DNA of 64,000 nt from the NCBI GenBank assembly GCA_029891385.1, contig CM057225.1, positions 78,641,887 to 78,705,886 of the forward strand. The letters are read 5' to 3'. The position numbers and the translations under genes are program-made. The stretch comes from Erythroxylum novogranatense (taxonomy: Eukaryota; Streptophyta; Magnoliopsida; Malpighiales; Erythroxylaceae). Position 1 is the stretch's first letter; every line of letters starts with the position of its first letter. Positions 56,709 through 64,000 of this stretch are shown here, in pieces. Under the pieces are notes generated by a model. That model was given only the letters and a program-made list of their open reading frames with translations, searched no databases and was not told the origin of the DNA.

Positions 56709-58498
56709 CTGTGGATGGGAATGAAGGGGTGAGCTTCTGACTCGTGGGTAACAGTTTATAACAAAATATAAGCAAAACCCTTGAAATTCTTTTCTTTTAC
56801 GGTCTTAGAAAACATTGCTTTGAAATCCAGTAAAGCACATTTTCCAAAAGTTCTTTCCTTCTTGTATTCAAAATCGCAATTTACAAAACATATGATTTTA
56901 GACTTTCATCCATAAACCCATAAGTTTATAAAACATGAATGCATCAACTTGACGATTCATAGATGCAATGGCAATCACATAAGCAATGCACAACAACACG
57001 TGGCTCGAGAGTTAGTAAACACGACGAATAAACCAAGTTTATACAGTAATCTATTCGAGTCCTATTTCTTAGGATCTCGTAGCCTCAAGCGGGCAGCCGG
57101 AGAAGGCTATAATTTTCCATCGTCGGCGTGCGTGACTATCCATCCGTAACTCTCTCGCCCACACAAAAGCATATAAGCAATGCTCAAGATCATTTATCAA
57201 AATGATATGCTTATGTTTTTTTTTCTTCTTTCCATTCAAATCACAATGCCATGGCACACTCCAATGGCATAACATTATCACATCAATAAACATATTCAAT
57301 CTCAATTCAACAATGTAATCACGTATGGATCAACATCGAACAATGAATGCAAGTGATTTCTTGAAGACATAAATCAACGTATGCGGGTTCATAAAGCACA
57401 TTATTCAATTTTATTTTATTTTATTATTATTATTATTTTATAAATCTTGTATTTTCTTAAAACATTCAAAACATTTTCATAACTTATCAAATTTATCAAA
57501 ATAACAAATTTAACAATTTACGCGATTTCTTAAATCGACCAACTGAAATGAATTTCAAAATCTTTCTTCATTTCTCAATTCATTTTAAAACTCGTAACCC
57601 TTTTTCCAAAAATATTAGGAATAATAAAATTCAATACTTTCTAAATTTTCAATCAATCGCCAAATCATTTGAAAACCGAAATTGAACCTTTGTGTCATTT
57701 TCAAAACTTGAAATTTTCTTAATTTATCAAACATTTAAAACTTGTATAATTTCTTAAAACAATTTCTAAAACCATTTTAAAAGTAAGGAATCTAATCATC
57801 GAAGATCAAAGACTTCAAACATTTACATAACCAACATTTTAAACAATTTTAAGCGTATTTGAAATCACACTTTGTCAAACATTTTTATAAACAAGTTCGA
57901 AATTGTAAACTTTTCAAACACTTTTATAAACAATGTAGAAATCATAAATTTTCAAATACTTTTTATAAACATTAGATATTCAGAAATCGAAATCTTTCAA
58001 CCACTTTTATAAACAACATTTTCTAAATAATTTGAAAGTATTCGGAATCGTAAATTTTAAACATTTGCATAAACCATTTTCTAGACAATTTCACAAAGAT
58101 TTTAGGAATCAAAACTTTCAAATATTTCCATAAACAATATTTTCTATACCCTTCCGAATTTATCACGAAATCACAAGTTTTCAAACCTTTACATAAAACC
58201 ATATTTTATAAACACTCTTAAAACTAATCGAAAATCATAACTTTTCAAACCTTTATCATATTCAAGCTCAATATCATTTATCGAATGCTCTTTTTCGAAT
58301 ATCTGAAATGCCATGGAATCTTTCAAGGCATAACACAATGTATTTTGCAATTCGACAAAAGTTCATGTATTGAATCAATAATGATTTTCAAATCATTCAT
58401 ACAATGATGCAACATTTATGATGCAATTGAAATTAGAAAATCTCTTTGTTTAAAGAAAGCGGTAGTGGCTTATAAATTCTATTATAAACAGTACCCAC
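56709..58498 (-). other. Candidate leader intron of solo LTR K (1790 bp, expanded)
   Basis: On the minus strand the donor is CGAG|GTGGGTACTG and the acceptor is CCCATCCACAG|TGATGAG, as in H. The extra length comes from the AT-rich degenerate repeats at 57409-58270. The G-box seen in H and J is lost here. Confidence 0.5.
57800..58270. repeat. Degenerate ~60 bp repeat in solo LTR K
   Basis: Repeated TTTCAAACxxTTTATAAACAA followed by GAAATCxxAA(A/C)TTTT segments, about seven times. An AT-rich simple-repeat patch (TTATTTTATTATTATTATTA) lies at 57409-57440. These are absent from the H LTR. Confidence 0.7.
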
Positions 58499-59094
58499 CT
58501 CGATTCGATGCGAGAAGTTGTTCCTAGCTCCAATTTGTCCATTGGTTCCTTTTTCTTCCAATTTAACTTCACCTAAAGCAATTTCACCCAAAATCAACAT
58601 CATAAATAACTTAATCCTCAAATTGAACTTAGAAAACATAAATCCCTCATATATTCAAGCTTTCTAAATTACAAATTTTCAAAAGCCCCAAATTCTAAAT
58701 TTGGGCATAAACCCTAATTCTCAAAATCCCAAATTAAACCCATCATACTTAGCAATCATCAAAATTGACTTCATACTCAACAAACCCATACCATTTTCCA
58801 TATTTCTAAACCATAAATATAAGAACAGCTCAAAGCTCAACTTTTCTCTTACCTCAAACTTTTCACCATTTTCGGATTTCTTAGCTCATGTTGGAGCTCT
58901 CGTCATCCTCCACATTTTTCCTTCATGAAGAAACATCAAAATCACACTTAAAACTCAGCAAAAATCGTGACCTAACTTCTTCTTCTTTTCCCATCCGAAA
59001 CACTCTTCTTCTCTCTTCTCTCTTCTCTCTTCTTTCTCTTCTGTTTTGCTCTTTTGTATTGTGCTTCACAAGGGAAGAACGACAGCCCACTTGT

Positions 59095-59101
59095 TTTTAT
59101 A
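59095..59101 (-). promoter_or_regulatory. TATA box of solo LTR K
   Basis: The minus strand reads GGCACTATAAAAAC, the same position and context as in H, followed by a GA-rich leader (plus-strand TCTTCTCTC tracts at 58980-59045). Confidence 0.55.
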
Positions 59102-59329
59102 GTGCCATGTCATTTAATGAATGAGGAATGACCCATATGCCCCTCCATTTAAGCCTATAAACTTAACCCTTTGAGTAAACTTCCAAAATTGCCCCTTCAT
59201 TGGTCTTTAAAACTGACATCTTGTCTGAGTATTTCGATCAGGTAAATGAAGTCATTTGATAAAACTTTCTTCTAAATAAATGTTCCTTTATGTCTTACGA
59301 ATCCATCGCTTCAAGAATCGGATCGATCG

Positions 59330-60270
59330 GAGCTGTATAGCTCAAGATATCTCCAAAATACTGAAGTTTGTTCTTCAGACCCGAGGCTGAACACTACACC
59401 TAACTTCTGACCCATAGTTTGAAGTCTTAGAGGCTCCATTGTCGATCGGCTCCTTCATAAATTTTGTAGCCCCATCTCTCTAGTTTAATTAGAAGCAAGA
59501 ATGAACTGAATCCGAGCTCTAGAGATCGAGATAACTCTAAAATACTGAACACTGCTCAGCCATTACAACACCGGGACTGAACACTATACTGAACTTCCGA
59601 CCTATATTTGGAAGTCTTAGAGGCTACATTATAGCTCGGCTCATTCATAACATTTGTAGCCCCATGTCTCTATTTTCATTACCAATAAGAATCAACTCAA
59701 TCCGAGCTCTAGCGAGCTCTAGCGACCTATAACACTGAACACTGTTCAACTATTACAACACTGAGACTGAACACTACACTGAACTTCCGACCGATATTTG
59801 GAAGTCTCAGAGGCAACATTATCGATCGGCTCCTTCAGATGAATTGTAGATATATGTCTATAGTTTAATGTCCAAAAAGAATCAACTCAATCCGAGCTCT
59901 AACGAGCTCTAGCGACCTATAACACTGAACACTATTCAGCCATTACAACACCGAGACTGAACACTACACTGAACTTCCGACTGATATTTGGAAGTCTTAG
60001 AGGCGACATTATCGATCGGCTCCTTCAGATTAATTGTAGATATATGTCTCTAGTTTAATGTACAAAAAGAATAAACTCAATCTGAGGTCTAGCGAGCTCT
60101 AGAGACCTATAATACTTAACACTGCTCATACCATTATAAAGCTGAGATTGAACTCTATACCTAACTTCCGACCCATATTTGAAAATCTTGAAGGCTACAT
60201 TGTCGATCGGCTCCTTCATAACATTTGTAGCCTCATCTCTCTAGTTTAATTTCCAAAAAGAATCAGATCG
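59330..60270 (-). repeat. 190 bp-type repeat units in solo LTR K
   Basis: About five diverged units with ATCGATCGGCTCCTTCA, TGTAGxxxxATGTCTCTAGTTTAAT and CCGAGCTCTAG, in opposite orientation to the H arrays. The units are less alike than in H. Confidence 0.85.
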
Positions 60271-60324
60271 ATCGGATGTCGGACGAAGAAGTTATGTTGA
60301 AAAGAGTGAAGGGAGGTCAGAGCT

Positions 60325-60550
60325 CGGTCAGAAAAATCAAAGCTCGGCCAGAACAAAGATTGGTCGGCCAGCAGAGGTCGGCTCGGCCAGCAGAGCTCGG
60401 TCGGCCAACAGAGGTCGACTCGGCCAACAGAGGTCGGTCGGCCATTAGAGGTCGGTCGACCATCAGAGGTCGGTCGGCCAACAGAGGTCGGTCGGCCATC
60501 AGAGGTCGGTCGGCCAACAGAGGTCGGCCAGCAGAGGTCGGCCAGCACCT
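60325..60550. repeat. GGTCGGTCGGCC minisatellite in solo LTR K
   Basis: Units of GGTCGGTCGGCCAACAGA or GGTCGGTCGGCCATCAGA (18-22 bp) are repeated about ten times. Open frames across it (98-100 aa) are only the repeat read as protein. Confidence 0.92.
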
Positions 60551-62641
60551 AATCCGACCTTCAAACTTCTAACACTCATAACTTTTGACTCCAAGCTCAG
60601 AATTTTACAAAATTGGTACCGTTGGAAAGATAAAAGAGAGATCTACAAGTTTCAAGAAGGACTCAAAAGCAAGCTTGGCCTTTAAATGGGTAAAAAATGT
60701 ATTAAAAGATGACCACTCGATAATCTCCTTAAAACTTTACACAGCACCTCAACTTGCAAACATCATAACTTTTGATCCAGAACTCTAAATTTGACAAACT
60801 TAGTGTCTATGGAAAGGTAAAAGAACCCTATACAACTTTTATGAAGGCCCTAAGAATCAGATCGACCTATAAATGGGTCAAAAACTCCACACAAAGCTGA
60901 CTGGTCGGTCAGCTTCACACTAAACAGCATCAGAACTTCTAAAAATCATAACTTTCTACTCCCTTGTCCAATATTTTCGTGCTTTATATCAATGGAAAGA
61001 TAAAAACATAATCTACCACTTTTATTAAGACCACTTTGGCTAAATCAATCTAAATCAATACATATTTTCTATTGAAGTCTCTAAACATCATTCCAACACA
61101 TCAACTTCACATCTCAACACATCAACTTCACATATTCACCCACTACCACAAACTCTTCAACTAATTCATCTCAAACACAATTCAAATCTCCAATAAACTA
61201 TTCCAAAGTCATTTCCCCACATCAAACTCAACACCAAATGATATCGCATACACATTTCTCTTTCACAAAAGTCATCATAATCTTACTCTTAATAGCATTT
61301 TCCAAACCAAGGCAAAATACACTTAACTTTCAAATATCATAACTTTCAATCCCGATATCGAAAAATAGCATACTTTATGGCTACGAAAAGCTCTCAACAT
61401 AATCTACAAATTTTATGTAGATTATTTCCTCAAAATCTACCTAAATCAAAAGTCAACTCTTTATTCCAAAAGGTCAAACTTTCTAATTTTCTTCAACATA
61501 TAACACTTTCACTAATCATTTCTTGCTTTTCAACTCCATTTCAATCAACTCATTCACTTTAATTTTCATAACTCATACAAATCTACTCAAATTTCAAAGT
61601 CATCAAAACCAATCACTTCATTTGTCATCAATCTCCTTTAAATACAATAACATCTACAACACAATACCTATACAAACACACTCATTGAATTCCATTTTAA
61701 TAATTCTAATTTCCATCAAAAGATCGGGGTCCAACATGATCCATTTCCCATTTTATTTCAGTGTTGTGACCGAGCGCTTAAACAGTAAACAGTAGGCAGT
61801 AGACGCGTCTAGGGAGTAGGAGAGCCCTCTGGGTATACACTATCTCCCTTCGAGCTCGAGGCTCTTTTTCAGTATCAGTGGCGACTCTGGTCACAACTAT
61901 TATTATCCGTTCATGTATTTGGGTATGAAATGCAGTATGCCCAATATATCACAGTCAATATAAAACAGTCTATCACAGTAGAGGCAACACAATGAAGCAC
62001 AGTAATAGCAAGCAATTTGTCACTCAACACACAAAGGACACTTCTATGTCAAATCTCCCAATTCATCGGACCATCCGTGTCCGGAACCCAGTTATAAACA
62101 AACATAATTACTAATCCCACCATTATTCTCCACAGTTGTATAAGTGCAAAATATAAACAGATAATAATTGAGGAACCATCTAGGTTACTCACCTGTACTT
62201 CCGAGTTAATACCTGGAAGTCTCAGTAACGTCGGTGGATCGACGCTCCAAATGTGCCTCTATAACAGTTATAGTATATAAACATTACCAATTGTCTAAAT
62301 CAGAAATATTTACGAATGCACATGTAGCGATTTAAAATGTGTACAATGCATGTTCATAATATTCCCGGCCTTAACCCAAAATTTCCATCACAAACATTCC
62401 ATCTAAAAATTAGAAATCTAACGGTACCAAAATTACTCGATTCGGGCCTCTATAGGTCCAAAAATAAATAAAACAGTGACCAAAGAACCATTACCCAGAC
62501 CCACGTCAATTTTCCTTCCAAAAATTTGCAATTTCTCATAAAATGAAATTAAATATTTCACGAATCCGATGCCTCAAGAATCAGGTCAATCGGATGTCGG
62601 GCAGAAAAGTTATAAGCAAAAGAGTGGAGAAAGATCAGTTT

Positions 62642-62745
62642 AGGAAAAATACACATCCTAGTCGACTAGTCAGAGGTTGTAGTCGACTAGTGCAGGAAAA
62701 ATACATGTCCTAGTCGACTAGTCAGAGGTTATAGTCGACTGGAAG
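62642..62745. repeat. TAGTCGACTA palindrome array in LTR L
   Basis: Two tandem 52 bp units, each with two palindromes, at 62659, 62680, 62711 and 62732. The core AGTCGACT is shared with copia element A. Confidence 0.9.
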
Positions 62746-62799
62746 CTTTATTCTTTCTTTTTGCCGACATCCCAACTTTCACAAGTCATAAATCCTTGC

Positions 62800-63480
62800 T
62801 CCGAACTCCAAATTGGACAAACTTGGTGTTTTTTTGATAGAGAAAAGAGTTCTCTACAAGTTTCATGAAGGACACAAAAACTAATTTCACCTCTAAGGGT
62901 GTCAAAAATATACTCAAAGGTACTGCCTTCACAATGCCTCTCAAAACAGGGCAACATTTTGTCAAACAGTGTAATATTTTATAAAATCCATAACTTTTCA
63001 TTCACTTTGCTAAAATTTACAATATTTATGCCAAATGAAAGATCAGAATGTGACTTACAACTTTCATGAACGAGATGAAATCAAATTCAATTGCTAAGTA
63101 GGTCAAACAATTCAATGAATGATTCTACCCACTGAAACCACCTGAACTGAACATCAATTTTATAAAAAGCATAAATTCTTGCAAAAATGTCAAAAAATTG
63201 CATAATTTGTCCCTATGAAAAGAAAAAACAGAATAATACACTTCTCATGAAGGCCTTAACAGTCAATTCCACCTCTAAAAAACTCAAAACTATCTTGCAA
63301 GTGGCTGCCCTGATCACTAATCAATGACCTAACTTAGGTCCAATTTTTGAAAATTCATAACTCCCAATTCTGACATCCAAAATTAACATACTGTATCTCA
63401 TTTTCAATCTAATTTCTTCCTCTACAACTTTACAGAATATCACTTGAGCCAATTCAAATCACATAAATCTCTAAATTTGC
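62800..63480 (-). repeat. Degenerate ~190 bp modules in LTR L
   Basis: Four successive segments near 62810, 63010, 63200 and 63390 each have a CTACAA(C/G)TTTCATGAAGG-like block, then a CACCTCTAAGGGTGTCAAAA-like block. The same block occurs in F (20071-20150) and in K (60610, 60800, 60980). Confidence 0.7.
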
Positions 63481-64000
63481 TTCCAATCACAATACTCACA
63501 AAACCTACACTTATGGTTAGGTTTCACCAAAATGCACATAATCAGTCAATGGTTAAAAGTTCATAACTCTCTATACATAGGTACAACGTTTTTTTCAACC
63601 TTTCCAGACCTTTAATTAACACATAAATTTACATTTTTTCTTTTATAACCATGCTCTAATTCGGTCATTAAGGGCATTCAAATCTTCCATTAACAATCAG
63701 CTTTAACATGCAGTCACAGGTTGGACCCTGTCTGACTTAAAACAAAATAACTCATTCATTTCACATACAATTAAGGTGATTCAAAGTTTCATTTTCCATA
63801 AACTCATATGGCTATCACATATCAAAAGCCGGTTCGAAAATAATATAAATTGGATTTATTGTGATTTTTACACACCTGACCTGTTTCTGTTCTCTTTTGT
63901 ATCACTAAGGTTAGGAATAACCTTCACTTATTCGGACATAGCTAGCAGAATCCTCATCCAATTAAAATTTCCTCTCTACAACTCTTAAATGACACATTCT

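Larger units (their letters stand above)
55966..61736 (-). repeat. Solo LTR K (5.8 kb), H family, inserted in LTR L
   Basis: It starts TGTTGGGACCCGATC and ends GGGGTCCAACA, the reverse complement of the H LTR ends. Flanking pentamers are TGACC (55961-55965) and TGATC (61737-61741), one mismatch. No interior, primer site or tract follows, so it is a solo LTR. It is about 1.1 kb longer than the H LTRs because of AT-rich repeat growth within the intron (57409-58270) and a GC-rich minisatellite (60325-60550). Confidence 0.93.
55609..62192 (-). other. Candidate leader intron of LTR L, interrupted by K
   Basis: On the minus strand the donor is ACAG|GTGAGTAACC (62192) and the acceptor is ATATTTTTCAG|GACTCAG (55609). 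Without K and its duplication the length is about 808 bp. Confidence 0.5.
55180..64000 (-). repeat. LTR L: Gypsy LTR of the F/G group, split by K and cut by the window end
   Basis: It starts TGTAACACCCCAC. It shares with F the blocks TTTTGGGTGAGTTT, CATCGATGGTTCAC, GAGGAACCATCTAGGTTACTC, TTCATAATATTCCCGGCC, CCTCTATAGGTCC and CCGATGCCTCAAGAATCAGG in the same order. Solo LTR K occupies 55966-61736. By comparison with F, about 1 kb or more should remain to the right of the window. Five bases before it (TATTC) would be its target duplication. Confidence 0.85.

Noticed and set aside
60246..60572. Two ~100-residue frames with repeated Arg-Ser or Arg-Pro-Thr text
   Set aside because: They are the GGTCGGTCGGCC minisatellite read as protein.

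Overview
The window is heterochromatin-like plant DNA, most probably from a flowering plant. Nearly every recognisable feature is a retrotransposon or a fragment of one. I found no host gene, tRNA or rRNA gene that I could support. Evidence for a plant: Ty1/copia and chromodomain-bearing Ty3/gypsy elements with primer sites matching plant initiator-Met tRNA (TGGTATCAGAGC), an L1-type LINE with a C-terminal RNase H domain, and GT-AG introns with plant-like signals. I cannot name the species.

Layout, left to right. (A) 1-7855: Ty1/copia element on the minus strand, with its 3' LTR cut by the window start. 7856-8724: unassigned flank. 8725-12638: L1-type LINE on the plus strand, truncated at its 5' end. 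12639-16086: AT-rich DNA with one MITE-like inverted-repeat unit (14767-14994). (E) 16087-18375: second copia element on the minus strand (3' LTR and start of its internal region), split by two Gypsy insertions.

(F) 18376-30742: complete Gypsy chromovirus on the minus strand with LTRs of about 3.9 kb and a perfect AAGAG target duplication. Eight bases further on in E, (G) a related Gypsy LTR starts at 30756. It is split by (H), 31859-53137, with a perfect AAAAC duplication, two 4.6 kb LTRs and only about 620 bp of non-coding interior. Inside H lies (I), a solo LTR on the minus strand (36755-38161 plus 47418-48172, GGATA duplication). I is itself split by (J), 38162-47417, a chromovirus of the same LTR family on the plus strand with a recognisable but broken gag-pol. 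G resumes at 53143 and is interrupted at 55180 by another Gypsy LTR (L), which runs past the window end. L contains (K), 55966-61736, a 5.8 kb solo LTR of the H family on the minus strand (TGACC/TGATC). The nest is five layers deep: E, G, H, I, J.

Three patterns are not explained by ordinary annotation. First, all five Gypsy LTR families (F, G, H/K, I/J, L) carry a matched splice donor and acceptor at equivalent places in the LTR, outlining a leader intron of about 600-800 bp (about 1.8 kb in K). In H and J its length is almost constant (643-647 bp). Second, these LTRs are largely built from a degenerate module of about 185-190 bp, present as an almost exact tandem array in H. Third, each family has a short CG-centred palindrome array, and in the three elements with two LTRs the pair differs most there. 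Separately, part of F (about 22.7-28.4 kb) differs from its partner copy mainly at CAG/CTG sites, which looks like a sequence-consensus problem, so frameshift calls there should not be over-read.
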